From the NCBI GenBank assembly GCA_030536145.1, contig JAUNQN010000001.1:1-64000 (forward strand): a stretch of 64,000 nucleotides of DNA, in the 5' to 3' direction. Positions within the stretch are counted from its first letter, which is position 1. Every line of letters begins with the position of its first letter. Source of the stretch: Akkermansia sp. GTDB taxonomy: Bacteria; Verrucomicrobiota; Verrucomicrobiia; Verrucomicrobiales; Akkermansiaceae. The translations under genes and the position numbers were made by a program. The notes below the pieces were generated by a model. It had not been told where the DNA came from, did not search any database, and saw only the letters and a program-made list of their open reading frames with translations. Of the stretch, positions 41,928-50,983 are shown piece by piece.

Positions 41928-42893
41928 TCAGGCCTGCCCCTTGCCGCGCAGCTTGCGGGATATGCGGCGGTATGTGCGGAAGAAGCCGTGCCCGTAGAAG
42001 CGTGACAGCACGGCATTCACGCGCTGCCAGCGCGTGCGGCGCGTGGCGCTGCCCCCGCCTTCAAAGATGCGGCCCAGGAAATCCAGCAGGCGCTGCTCCT
42101 CCTGCTCCAGCAGCTGCGGGTTGAGCAGCGGGGCGCGGTTGAGCATCTCCGCCATGCGCCCATAGTCCTCTGAAAGCTCCACCACGTGGTCGATGAGCTC
42201 CTGATCGCTGCGGAAGCTGCTTGCCTGCACCATGGCGGCGGGGTCGAAGGTATCCGCAATGGTGGGATCCCCCCAGTAGATGGGAATGCAGCGGGCCACA
42301 AAGGCATCCACCACCTTCTCCGTGAGATAGCCGGGGGAGGATTCGTTCTCAAAGGAAATGCCGAATAGGTGGCGGCTGAAGAAACCCACCTTGTCATCCA
42401 CGCAGCGGCCTATGTTGTTCATGTACGGCCCGCCGCAGTTCACGTGCTTGCGCTTGAGCAGGGCGGCGGCAAACCGGTTGCGCTTGCGGCAGGCGGCATT
42501 GCGCACCACAAAGGCGCAGAAGTCACGCTGCTGCGCGCGCAGCTCATCCGCCGTGAGCAGCGGGCGCGGTGCGGTGAGCGCGGCACGCCGCATGGGGTAG
42601 AACAGCGTACCGAACAGCCAGTACGGGAAATACATGCAGCGGTCGTTCTCCCGCTTGTCGTGCGTCAGGCAGTAGTCGAAATTGTTCAGGTCCACGGGAT
42701 GGTTCTCCCCAGTGAACAGGATTTTCACGCCGGTAAACTTCTCATGCTTGAAATTGAAGGTGTCACAGAACAGGAAATCTGCCTCCATACAGCGCTCCTC
42801 CGGCAGGAACTGCACGGGGAAATGCTCCTGCAGGAACTGCGGGAAACTCCCCAGGTCCATGCAACCGGTTTGTGATACGGTAAACGCTTTCAT
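41928..42893 (-). CDS. GT10 family alpha-1,3/4-fucosyltransferase
   Basis: 321 residues. The GT10 donor-binding motif is clear: FENESSPGYLTEKVVDAFVARCIPIYWGDP (about 204-233), preceded by KRKHVNCGGPYMNNIG and KVGFFSRHLFGISF. The N terminus carries the acceptor-side domain. In gut and gastric bacteria such enzymes build Lewis-type fucosylated surface glycans, which may mimic host antigens. It lies 30 bases downstream of purN. The C terminus is basic (RRISRKLRGKGQA), probably for membrane association. Confidence 0.88.
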   Translation of the reverse strand: MKAFTVSQTGCMDLGSFPQFLQEHFPVQFLPEERCMEADFLFCDTFNFKHEKFTGVKILFTGENHPVDLNNFDYCLTHDKRENDRCMYFPYWLFGTLFYPMRRAALTAPRPLLTADELRAQQRDFCAFVVRNAACRKRNRFAAALLKRKHVNCGGPYMNNIGRCVDDKVGFFSRHLFGISFENESSPGYLTEKVVDAFVARCIPIYWGDPTIADTFDPAAMVQASSFRSDQELIDHVVELSEDYGRMAEMLNRAPLLNPQLLEQEEQRLLDFLGRIFEGGGSATRRTRWQRVNAVLSRFYGHGFFRTYRRISRKLRGKGQA

Positions 42894-42923
42894 GCAGGCT
42901 GGCGTGTGCTGGGGACCGGGGCC

Positions 42924-43502
42924 TTACAGGCGGGAAACGGCAGAAAGGATGGCGGCGGGGTACAGGATATGCTCCTGCACCTGGATGCGGGCATGCAGGG
43001 TCTGCGGGGTATCCCCCGGCAGCACCGGCACGTATGCCTGCATGATAATCTCACCGCTGTCCATGCCGGCATCCACGTAATGCACCGTGCAGCCGGTCTG
43101 CTTGGCTCCGGCCTCCAGCGCCTGGGTCCAGGCCTCCACACCGGGGAAATTGGGCAGCAGCGCCGGGTGGATGTTCAGGATGCGGTTCGGGAATGCCGCC
43201 AGCAGCGGCTCCTTCACCAGGCGCATGAACCCCGCCAGGCATATCATGTCCACGCCCAGCTCCTGCAGCTGCCGGGCCAGGGCCTCCTGCACCTCCAGCG
43301 GGAACTTGTTCTTGTACCCTTGGCAGTCCATCACCTCGGCACGCACGCCGCGCTGGCGCGCGCGCTCCAGGATATAGGCATCCTCATGGTCGGAAAGCAC
43401 TATCACCACTTCCGCATCCAGGCGGCCGTCGTCGATGGCATTGAAAATGGACTGGCAGTTAGAACCGGAACCGGAACCCAATACAGCAAGGCGGAGACTC
43501 AT
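42924..43502 (-). CDS. purN: phosphoribosylglycinamide formyltransferase
   Basis: 192 residues. Formylates GAR using 10-formyl-THF, step three of purine synthesis. Motifs: VLGSGSGSNCQSIFNAI, the catalytic Asn/His segment ICLAGFMRL and ILNIHPALLPNFPG, and HYVDAGMDSGEII with the catalytic Asp. The ATG at 43502 is fixed by a promoter lying within the 3' end of the upstream acyltransferase gene. Confidence 0.95.
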   Translation of the reverse strand: MSLRLAVLGSGSGSNCQSIFNAIDDGRLDAEVVIVLSDHEDAYILERARQRGVRAEVMDCQGYKNKFPLEVQEALARQLQELGVDMICLAGFMRLVKEPLLAAFPNRILNIHPALLPNFPGVEAWTQALEAGAKQTGCTVHYVDAGMDSGEIIMQAYVPVLPGDTPQTLHARIQVQEHILYPAAILSAVSRL

Positions 43503-43512
43503 AACGCATGGC

Positions 43513-43541
43513 AATCTACCCCATGCACGCCGCTTTGTCAA
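43513..43541 (-). promoter_or_regulatory. promoter of purN, near-leaderless
   Basis: On the minus strand TTGACA, 17 bases, TAGATT, ten bases to the ATG. Its -35 box overlaps the acyltransferase stop codon. Confidence 0.75.
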
Positions 43542-44605
43542 TCCTTTTGCGGTCGAATGAACAGGCAAAGGCGAGAGAACAAGGCACAGCCCCCCCTTTC
43601 CACAAGAGCCACACCCAGTTTCAATCCCCAAGCAGCAACCGCCGATACCAGCACAGCCACGACAAAACGCCCTGAGAATGACGGAAGAAGGTGTTTTGCC
43701 GCCCTTATTTCGTCAAAAAGGAACTCATGAACCAAGTACAACTCCAAAGAATAGCGCCCCATCCAGTCAACACATCTCCTGACTACGGGCGGAATGACAT
43801 TGCCCAACGATGCCAGCAACCACGCCGTAAAGGGTACTGCAAGAGCTATGAACGCAAACTCCATCAATTCCACATACCGGGCGGCATCCCCGGCCACGCA
43901 GGTATTTCTGACATACCTTGCAGCCAAGCCCAGGAGACAAAACACCACTACCCAGGCAAGCATCCATTTACGGGAGCGGAACAGCCTACCGAAGCAGGAC
44001 ATGCAAGGCCTGTCAGAAAAGAAGAAAAGCATTCCAAGTAAAAAAACGGGAGTCCTCTGCAAAACCCAGGTCCCGGCCCATATGTTATCACTATGGGAGG
44101 CAATCAACGCCGCTGCAACTGCCTCACAGCAGCAACTAAGCACAATCAGGGGGAATATGGACCTAGCCTTATTCAAAACAGCAAAGAAAACAGGAGCAAG
44201 CAGGTACATGAACATGATTGCCCGGATATACCACAGGTTCATCCCAAACAGGCACAACACGTCTCTACTACAGCCGGTTGCATAGAAAATCCACCCGGCA
44301 AGAAGGGCTGCAGGCATAATGCGATGAAGCCGCCTACCATAGAATCCCAAATAGCCCAGCTTTTCCCCTGATGCCCGCTTTAACGAAAAGGCAATTCCTA
44401 CCCCGGAAAGGAACAGGAACACGTCTACCCCCCAATATCCCAGGCGTAAAGGGGCCAGAAATCCGCCGCTTGGAAACGGCCAATGGAAAAGCATAACCAG
44501 CAACATGGCCACGCCCATCACATAGGCGCGCAAAGAATTTATCCTTTCCACAAACCCCGTTCCAATCTCCCTTTTTCTGCCATCATCCATATCTCTGTTT
44601 TCCAA
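43538..44605 (-). CDS. acyltransferase family 3 membrane protein
   Basis: 355 residues with about ten membrane segments. Family features: RINSLRAYVMGVAMLLVMLFH (His in the first segment), GYWGVDVFLFLSGVGIAFSL, FYGRRLHRIMPAAL, NLWYIRAIMFMYLLAP. These enzymes O-acetylate surface sugars or peptidoglycan. Its GC content is visibly lower than the neighbours, with more AT-ending codons, suggesting later acquisition. Start uncertain between Met1 and Met6. Confidence 0.82.
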   Translation of the reverse strand: MENRDMDDGRKREIGTGFVERINSLRAYVMGVAMLLVMLFHWPFPSGGFLAPLRLGYWGVDVFLFLSGVGIAFSLKRASGEKLGYLGFYGRRLHRIMPAALLAGWIFYATGCSRDVLCLFGMNLWYIRAIMFMYLLAPVFFAVLNKARSIFPLIVLSCCCEAVAAALIASHSDNIWAGTWVLQRTPVFLLGMLFFFSDRPCMSCFGRLFRSRKWMLAWVVVFCLLGLAARYVRNTCVAGDAARYVELMEFAFIALAVPFTAWLLASLGNVIPPVVRRCVDWMGRYSLELYLVHEFLFDEIRAAKHLLPSFSGRFVVAVLVSAVAAWGLKLGVALVERGGCALFSRLCLFIRPQKD

Positions 44606-44687
44606 TAGTACGCCCGCGCTTTATATCATCCGTTCACGGGACATGCAATCCTTTTTGAAAAAAAACGCACCCGCCCCATCTTTTGCC

Positions 44688-44716
44688 TTGAAAAACGGCT
44701 GAATCAGGGGTAAACT
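44688..44716 (+). promoter_or_regulatory. promoter of pgk
   Basis: TTGAAA, 17 bases, TAAACT. The leader is about 55 bases and ends in AAGACT directly before the ATG. Confidence 0.75.
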
Positions 44717-44777
44717 CCGCGCACGGGGACGCCTGTTGCACCCCGGAGTCTCTTTAACCTAACAAGAACACAAGACT

Positions 44778-45980
44778 ATGGCTAAACTCACTGTACGCGA
44801 CCTGGAGGTCGCCGGCAAGGAAGTCCTCATGCGTGTGGATTTCAATGTTCCCATGAAGGATGGCGCTATCACGAACGACGCCCGTATCGTGGCTGCCCTT
44901 CCCACCATCAAGTACCTGCTGGAGAAGGGTGCCCGCCTGGTGCTCTGCTCCCACCTGGGCCGCCCGGAGGGTACCGGCTACCAGGCCGAGTTCTCCCTGA
45001 AGGCCGCCGCCGAGTGCCTGGCCGGCCACCTGGGCCAGCCCGTGGCTTTCGTGCCGGAGACCATCGGCGAGGCCGCCACCGCCGCCCGCGCCGCCCTGAA
45101 GGACGGTGAGGTGCTGCTGCTGGACAACGTGCGCTTCGACAAGAAGGAGAAGAAGAACGACCCCGAGTTTGCCAAGGCCCTGCTGGGTGATGCCAAGCTG
45201 TATGTGAACGACGCTTTCGGCTCCGCCCACCGCGCCCACGCCTCCACCGAGGGTGTGACCCACTACGCTGAGAAGTCCGCCATGGGCTTCCTCATCGAGC
45301 ACGAGCTGGAGTACCTTGAGGGCAAGCTGGAGACCCCGGAGCAGCCCTTCGTGGTAATCATGGGCGGTGCCAAGGTGTCCGACAAGATCCAGGTGCTCTC
45401 CAAGCTCATGGAGAAGAGCCAGACCTTCATCATCGGCGGTGCCATGGCCAACACCTTCCTGGCCGCCCAGGGCAAGAACGTGGCCGCCTCCAAGATCGAG
45501 GCCGACAAGCTTGACCTGGCCAACGAGATCCTGGCCACCGCCAAGGCCAAGGGCATCAAGTTCATCCTGCCCGCCGACACCCGCTACACCTTCAAGTTCG
45601 AGGAAGGTGCCGAGACCGCCTGCACCGCCCCCTGGGATTCCGCAGAGTGCGGCATGCCGGAAGGCGCCATGGGCATCGACATCGGCGACAAGGCCATCGA
45701 GGAAATCTGCGCTATCATCAAGACCGCCAAGACCGTCCTCTGGAACGGCCCCATGGGCGTGTTCGAGCTGGATTCCTTCTCCAAGGGCACCAAGGCCGTG
45801 GCCGAGTGCCTGGCCCAGAGCGACTGCACCTCCATCATCGGCGGTGGTGATTCCGTGACCGCTGCCAAGAAGTTCAAGGTGGCTGACCAGCTCTCCTTCT
45901 GCTCCACGGGCGGCGGCGCCTCCCTTGAGCTGCTGGAAGGCAAGGTGCTGCCCGGCATCGGCTCCCTGACGGACAAGTAA
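44778..45980 (+). CDS. pgk: phosphoglycerate kinase
   Basis: 400 residues. Transfers phosphate between 1,3-bisphosphoglycerate and ADP in glycolysis. Motifs: RVDFNVPMKDG, LCSHLGRPEG, LLLDNVRFDKKEKKNDPEFAK, FGSAHRAHASTEGV, IMGGAKVSDKI, TVLWNGPMGVFE, and IIGGGDSVTAAKKF. Codon use is strongly biased (almost only GCC, CTG, AAG, GAG), as expected of a highly expressed gene. Own promoter and terminator, so monocistronic. Confidence 0.97.
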   Translation: MAKLTVRDLEVAGKEVLMRVDFNVPMKDGAITNDARIVAALPTIKYLLEKGARLVLCSHLGRPEGTGYQAEFSLKAAAECLAGHLGQPVAFVPETIGEAATAARAALKDGEVLLLDNVRFDKKEKKNDPEFAKALLGDAKLYVNDAFGSAHRAHASTEGVTHYAEKSAMGFLIEHELEYLEGKLETPEQPFVVIMGGAKVSDKIQVLSKLMEKSQTFIIGGAMANTFLAAQGKNVAASKIEADKLDLANEILATAKAKGIKFILPADTRYTFKFEEGAETACTAPWDSAECGMPEGAMGIDIGDKAIEEICAIIKTAKTVLWNGPMGVFELDSFSKGTKAVAECLAQSDCTSIIGGGDSVTAAKKFKVADQLSFCSTGGGASLELLEGKVLPGIGSLTDK

Positions 45981-46001
45981 AGCTCCGCAACCAGTGTTTC
46001 C

Positions 46002-46032
46002 AAGGGCGGCAACTCCGGTTGCCGCCCTTTTC
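46002..46032 (+). terminator. terminator of pgk
   Basis: Twelve-base stem (AAGGGCGGCAAC / GTTGCCGCCCTT) with loop TCCG, then TT. Confidence 0.85.
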
Positions 46033-46069
46033 CGTGCCGCATTTCCCGCGTGCAGCAGCGGAAAATCGT

Positions 46070-46098
46070 TTGACACGGCGCGGATTTTTCTATAAATT
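46070..46098 (+). promoter_or_regulatory. promoter of the 46111 gene pair
   Basis: TTGACA with TAAATT at 17 bases (or TATAAA at 15), 12-14 bases before the ATG at 46111. Confidence 0.65.
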
Positions 46099-46110
46099 CA
46101 GAGGGCAGTA

Positions 46111-47424
46111 ATGAATTGGCTCCGCAAAGCACCGCTCCTGTTCCTGACCCTTTGCCCGCTGGAGGCACAGGAACAGCCCGCTGCACCCGCCGCAGAACCT
46201 GCTGTGCAGGAGGAAGCACCCACTGCGGAGCCCCCTGCCGCGGCGGAGGAAACTGCTGCAGGGGAACCTGCCACGGAGGAACCCGCCACGGTAGTGGAGG
46301 AGGACGGCGACACCCCGCTCATCCGCGTGGCGCGGGAGACGGCGCTGATGGGCAAGGCCTCTGCTGAGCAGTATGCGGAACTGCGCCGGATGCTGCAGGA
46401 GGGTGCCGACCCGCTGGAGGAAAACCGCCTGGGCTGCAATGCCATGTTCTACCTGCACGGGGTTCCGGGCCTGGCAGACCGCCTGAAGGCGGAGAAACTG
46501 CTGCCGCCGGAGCTGGCTCTGCGCGTGCCGGCCGGCAAATCGGATTTCCTGCTCTACCTGGCGCTCCGCGCCGCACAGTCAAACCTTACAGAGGCCCCCG
46601 GCAGCCTCAAATACCTTTCCACCCGCTACTGCAAGCCCGTGTACACCCGCACGCAGGAGCTGCTGGCAGCCATGCTCAAGCAGGACTCCCTGACTGCGGA
46701 CGAGATACGCACCATGGCAGACTGCCTGGCGGTGATGCGCGCCGCAGACCCCAAGAAAAGTGCAAGCTTCATCAACAAGCTCCCGTACTGGAAAAACAGT
46801 GAGCAGATGATACACCCCATTCCCCTGGCCCTGGTGCGCAACCTGGCCGCGCTGCACTGGAAGGTGGACACCCGCAACCTGCGCGCCGCGCTGGACAAGC
46901 TGGCGCTCATGCTGCCCGCCAACCGGGATGACATGATAGACTGCGCCGCCGGTGCCCCCGCACGCAGCCTGATGGCCCTGCTGGTGGAGCAGGAGGGCAA
47001 GAAGGCGGAGCCCGTGCTCCGGCGCTTTGCCAAGGCCTACGACCCGGATGCAGCCTATGCCGCGCTGGAGCTGCTGCTGCAGCTGAAAGGCTGCCCCCTG
47101 CCGGAGGTGCAGGGCACCCCCGCCACACCGCTGGAGGCATACAGCGAGGCCGCCCATGTGGATGCCGCTGTGTACCACGGCACCTGGCAGGAGCTGGAAC
47201 CCGCTGCCATTTCCCGCGCGGCTGCCCTGTTCCGCGCGCTGGAGCTTCCCCTGCATGCGGAAATGCTGGAAAACCTGGTGCAGGACGGCACCCTGGCCGT
47301 GGACCCGGATGATGCGCTGGACCTGCGCTACCGGTATGAGGAAATCAACGAGCCCGCCCCCCGCACCACCATCCTGCGCCGCCTGCTGGACCAGCAGGAC
47401 CCCGCCGCCACGCCGCTGCCATGA
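46111..47424 (+). CDS. exported protein with acidic Pro/Ala/Glu linker
   Basis: 437 residues. Signal peptide (1-20), then a low-complexity Pro-Ala-Glu linker (about 21-65) such as outer-envelope proteins use to span a gap. The helical remainder begins with one ankyrin-like unit (AELRRMLQEGADPLEENRLG). The rest resembles alpha-solenoid repeats. No enzyme motif seen. It overlaps the next gene by four bases. Confidence 0.65.
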   Translation: MNWLRKAPLLFLTLCPLEAQEQPAAPAAEPAVQEEAPTAEPPAAAEETAAGEPATEEPATVVEEDGDTPLIRVARETALMGKASAEQYAELRRMLQEGADPLEENRLGCNAMFYLHGVPGLADRLKAEKLLPPELALRVPAGKSDFLLYLALRAAQSNLTEAPGSLKYLSTRYCKPVYTRTQELLAAMLKQDSLTADEIRTMADCLAVMRAADPKKSASFINKLPYWKNSEQMIHPIPLALVRNLAALHWKVDTRNLRAALDKLALMLPANRDDMIDCAAGAPARSLMALLVEQEGKKAEPVLRRFAKAYDPDAAYAALELLLQLKGCPLPEVQGTPATPLEAYSEAAHVDAAVYHGTWQELEPAAISRAAALFRALELPLHAEMLENLVQDGTLAVDPDDALDLRYRYEEINEPAPRTTILRRLLDQQDPAATPLP

Positions 47425-48776
47425 GAAACCGTCTCCTTGCCCGCACCCTGGTAGCCCCCGCGCACCTGCATATAGCCTGCGCGGCGGCGGCGCTGCTGTG
47501 CTGCCTGCCCCTGCTCTTCCCCGGCATGCTGCCCGCAAGCGTCACACAGGACCTTACCCCCTGCCTGGGAGCCGGCATCTTGGTTGCGCTGGCGCTCTCC
47601 CTGCTGCTACTGGGGGCCTCTGCCTGCCTGAGCCTGGCGCACCTGCGGAACCTGCGCGCCCTGGGGCTGGTGGTTGCCTGGGCGTTCATTTGGGGCATGG
47701 GCGCGGGTGCATTCTGCCTGGTGGCCCTGCTGGCAAACGTGCCGGCACCGCCGGAGCCCAAGGCCCCGGAACCCATCCAGACCACGGATACCCTGCACAG
47801 CGCGGATGAGCCCCTGCTTTCCCCCGGCAGCATGGTAATCCCCATCTCCACAGAGGGCATGCCCGCAGACAAGCTCTGCCAGGCCCCCAACCTCTGCCTG
47901 CTGGAGGAGAAGCACCCGCAGCTGCTCAAGCAGTACATGGACAGGTCCCCCCGCTGGGAGCCGGATATGGCAGACAAGGCCTTCTACAGCAGGCCAGACC
48001 ACCTGGTGCTGGCGCTGCGCCCGCAGGGCCTGGTGCATGTGGCTTTCCTGCGCCTGGCCGGCGGCAAGGAGCTGCCGGAGGGCTACATGGTGTTCAAGCC
48101 CGGAGAGGCCGTACCAAAGGCAAAGGACGCCAAGGAGCAGATTCCCGATGTGGCGCTGGACCTGGGCGGCGACCACTACCTGCTGCTGGCCTGGCGCGGC
48201 ACTGCCCATGCGGAAACCGCCTGGAAAGCCGTGAATGCCGCCATCTCCTGCATCGACTCCCGTTTCAAGCGCCTGGCAGAATCCCCCACGCATGAGACCG
48301 TGCTGCGCATGCTGGACGAAAACAAGTCCATACCCGGCACCGCACCGGAGATGCGCCTGTGCGCCGTACCCACGCAAGAGGGCTGCTACCAGGCGGAATT
48401 CTACGTGAACACGCATGAGGGCGGCACCCTGCAGGTACGTATCATCCGCCTGGATACCGGCAAGCTCATCGGCGCGTACTCCATGCCCGCACGAGTCTCC
48501 GCCAGGCAGGGCGAGCTGCTGCGGCATGACCTGCCCGGCTCCGTGCCCGCCTGGGCACGCTCCGGCAACAAGCTCGCCCAGGACAGCCCCCTCTTTTCCG
48601 TGGCAGAAGCGGACAAGCCGGATTCCTTCGGCGTGGCCTTTGAGCTGTGGTTCACCCCGTACATGAACGCCGACGAACACCGCATGCTCCTGCGCCGCTG
48701 CTACAGCGTGCAGCCCTACACCGCCGGCCGTGACAGCGAGAAGGTGCTGGACACCCTGATGAAGGAGGAAAAGTAG
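47421..48776 (+). CDS. inner-membrane-anchored protein coupled to the 46111 gene
   Basis: 451 residues. Three hydrophobic segments in the first 110 residues, a Pro-rich stretch (PAPPEPKAPEP), then a large soluble domain (about 150-450) with no motif I recognise. The ATGA overlap with the upstream gene suggests the two proteins act together in the envelope. Confidence 0.65.
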   Translation: MRNRLLARTLVAPAHLHIACAAAALLCCLPLLFPGMLPASVTQDLTPCLGAGILVALALSLLLLGASACLSLAHLRNLRALGLVVAWAFIWGMGAGAFCLVALLANVPAPPEPKAPEPIQTTDTLHSADEPLLSPGSMVIPISTEGMPADKLCQAPNLCLLEEKHPQLLKQYMDRSPRWEPDMADKAFYSRPDHLVLALRPQGLVHVAFLRLAGGKELPEGYMVFKPGEAVPKAKDAKEQIPDVALDLGGDHYLLLAWRGTAHAETAWKAVNAAISCIDSRFKRLAESPTHETVLRMLDENKSIPGTAPEMRLCAVPTQEGCYQAEFYVNTHEGGTLQVRIIRLDTGKLIGAYSMPARVSARQGELLRHDLPGSVPAWARSGNKLAQDSPLFSVAEADKPDSFGVAFELWFTPYMNADEHRMLLRRCYSVQPYTAGRDSEKVLDTLMKEEK

Positions 48777-48809
48777 CCTACAGCCGGCCCGTTATGTCAG
48801 GCTGCGTGC

Positions 48810-48838
48810 TTGCACGCGCGCGGGCAGGCGGTTAGAAT
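48810..48838 (+). promoter_or_regulatory. promoter of rseP, near-leaderless
   Basis: TTGCAC, 17 bases, TAGAAT, eleven bases to the ATG at 48850. Confidence 0.7.
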
Positions 48839-48849
48839 AGCACATCTTT

Positions 48850-50292
48850 ATGGAAACCTTACTCACCTACCTGAACAACGCATGGCTCATCTTCCTGGTA
48901 GTCATGTTCTTCAACGTAATGATTTTCGTGCATGAGCTGGGGCATTTCCTGGCCGGCAAGTGGCGCGGCGCCCACATCGACCGCTTCCAAATCTGGTTCG
49001 GCAAGCCCATCTGGAAAAAGACTATCGGCGGCGTGCAGTACGGCTTGGGCTGGATTCCCGCCGGCGGTTTCGTCTCCCTGCCCCAGCTGGAGGACATGCA
49101 GAGCGTGGAGGGCAAGGCGGACGTGCCCAAGGACATGAAGCCCCTCAAGGCTATCGACAAGATTATCATTGCTGCGGCGGGCCCGCTGTTCTCCCTGCTG
49201 CTGGCGTACTTTTTCGCCTGTATCGTGTGGTTCACCGGCAAGCCTGTGGCAGACATGGGCGGCACCACGGTGGGCTATGTGACCCCGGACGGCCCTGCCG
49301 CTGCCGCCGGACTGCTGCCCGGCGACGTGATTACCGCCGTGGACGGCCAGAAGGTGGAGAAGTGGATGGGCAACATGGAAGGCGTGAAGGAGCTCATCGC
49401 CATGAGCGAGCATGATAAAATCACCTTCGATATAGACCGCAAGGCCGCAGACGGCACCGCACAGCACCTGCAGCTGCAGTGCGGCTACACCCTGCCGGAG
49501 ACCAAGTGGTGGCAGCGCGGCGGCATGCGCCGCGTGGGTGCCATGCCGGCCGCCCCCTGCCTTGTGGGCAAGATACTGCCGGATTCCCCCGCCCAGCGCG
49601 CCGGGCTGAAAACCGGGCAGGAAATTGTCTCCCTGAACGGGGCCCCCGTCTATACACCCTACACCGTGAACGAGGAAGCCGCCAAGGGCCAGCCCGTGAC
49701 CCTGGGCGTGAAGGACCCGGACGGCACGGAGTGCAGCGTGGAAATCACCGCCGAGCTCCCCGCCAACTGGCGCGGGCAGGAGGGCGCACGCGCTATCCTG
49801 GGCTTCTCCTGGGGCCAGGCGGAAGCCGCCACCCTGGAATACCCCAGCCCCCAAGCCCAGGTGACCCAGAGCCTGAAATGGATGGGTGACACCCTGGCCA
49901 AGGTGGCAGCCCCCGGCAGCAGCGTGGGCATGGAGCACCTTTCCGGCCCCGTGGGCATCGGCAATTTCCTGTTCCGCATGCTGGAATCAGACTACGGCTG
50001 GCTGCTTATCCTGTGGTTTGCCGTGGTGCTGAACGTGAACCTGGCCGTGCTGAATATCCTGCCCCTGCCCATTGTGGACGGCGGGCACGTGGTGCTGGGC
50101 TTCGCAGAGCTTGTCTGTGGCCGCCCGGTGAGCGGCAAGATCCTGGATGCCATCCAGATGGGCTTCCTCTTCCTCCTCTTCGGCTTCTTCCTCTTTGTCA
50201 CCTTCAAGGACGTGGGCGACATGGTGGGCGGCGGAGACGCGGAAAGCAAGCTGCCCGCCCCGGTCTTCTCCCCCGCCGCCCCGCAGGACTGA
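48850..50292 (+). CDS. rseP: RIP zinc metalloprotease RseP (site-2 protease)
   Basis: 480 residues. First membrane helix with the HExxH site (VHELGHFLAGKWRG), a PDZ region after the second helix (GLLPGDVITAVDGQKVEKW) and a second one (SPAQRAGLKTGQEIVSLNG), and the C-terminal NILPLPIVDGGHVVLG motif carrying the third zinc ligand. Cleaves anti-sigma factors and remnant signal peptides within the membrane. Followed by def with its own promoter. Confidence 0.93.
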   Translation: METLLTYLNNAWLIFLVVMFFNVMIFVHELGHFLAGKWRGAHIDRFQIWFGKPIWKKTIGGVQYGLGWIPAGGFVSLPQLEDMQSVEGKADVPKDMKPLKAIDKIIIAAAGPLFSLLLAYFFACIVWFTGKPVADMGGTTVGYVTPDGPAAAAGLLPGDVITAVDGQKVEKWMGNMEGVKELIAMSEHDKITFDIDRKAADGTAQHLQLQCGYTLPETKWWQRGGMRRVGAMPAAPCLVGKILPDSPAQRAGLKTGQEIVSLNGAPVYTPYTVNEEAAKGQPVTLGVKDPDGTECSVEITAELPANWRGQEGARAILGFSWGQAEAATLEYPSPQAQVTQSLKWMGDTLAKVAAPGSSVGMEHLSGPVGIGNFLFRMLESDYGWLLILWFAVVLNVNLAVLNILPLPIVDGGHVVLGFAELVCGRPVSGKILDAIQMGFLFLLFGFFLFVTFKDVGDMVGGGDAESKLPAPVFSPAAPQD

Positions 50293-50303
50293 ATGGAAAA
50301 ACC

Positions 50304-50332
50304 TTGACAATCCGGCGCGGCAGCCCCAGAAT
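50304..50332 (+). promoter_or_regulatory. promoter of def
   Basis: TTGACA, 17 bases, CAGAAT; the ATG is 23 bases further. Confidence 0.6.
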
Positions 50333-50355
50333 AAGCCCAGAGATTTCCCCCCATT

Positions 50356-50916
50356 ATGCTACTTGATATCAAACAGTACGGCGACCCGGTGCTGCGCGTG
50401 GTATGCGCCCCGGTGGAAAAGGTGGACGACGAGCTCAAGGAGCTTGCGGCCAACATGCTGGAAACCATGTACGAGGCCAACGGCATTGGCCTGGCCGCCC
50501 CCCAGGTGGGCCGCAATATCCGCCTGGTGGTCATCGACATTCCCGAGGACGAGGAGGAGGAAGGCGCAGAATCCCCCATGATTACGGTGAACGGGGAGCA
50601 GCGCCCCCAGAAGGACGTCATGCCCCTGGTGTTCATCAACCCCTCCATTGAACCCTACGGCAAGAAATCCCTGTTCACGGAAGGCTGCCTGAGCGTGCAG
50701 AACATACGCTCCAACGTGAGCCGCCCGGACCATGTGAAAGCCACCCTGCCCCAGCTGGACGGCACGGTGCTGGAGATAGACTGCGGCGGCCTGCTGGCCC
50801 GCTGCCTGCAGCATGAGTGCGACCACCTGGAGGGCTTCCTGTTCACGGACCGCGTATCCTCCGCCGCCAAGCTCACGCTGGCCAAGAAGCTCAAGCGCCT
50901 GGCACAGTGGCGCTGA
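50356..50916 (+). CDS. def: peptide deformylase
   Basis: 186 residues. Removes the N-formyl group from new proteins. The three PDF motifs are intact: GIGLAAPQVG, EGCLSV, and QHECDHLEG (HExxH-type metal site). A short acidic insertion (EDEEEEGAESP) lies after the first motif. Ends in the basic KKLKRLAQWR. Confidence 0.95.
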   Translation: MLLDIKQYGDPVLRVVCAPVEKVDDELKELAANMLETMYEANGIGLAAPQVGRNIRLVVIDIPEDEEEEGAESPMITVNGEQRPQKDVMPLVFINPSIEPYGKKSLFTEGCLSVQNIRSNVSRPDHVKATLPQLDGTVLEIDCGGLLARCLQHECDHLEGFLFTDRVSSAAKLTLAKKLKRLAQWR

Positions 50917-50951
50917 GCCCGCCCCGGCGCTGCAAGCGCAACATGATTCAA

Positions 50952-50980
50952 AGGGGAATCCCGCGCCGCGGGGTTCCCCT
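50952..50980. terminator. convergent hairpin between def and the squalene synthase-like gene
   Basis: About 13 pairs (AGGGGAATCCCGC / GCGGGGTTCCCCT) with a three-base loop; only short T-runs flank it. Confidence 0.55.
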
Positions 50981-50983
50981 GCC

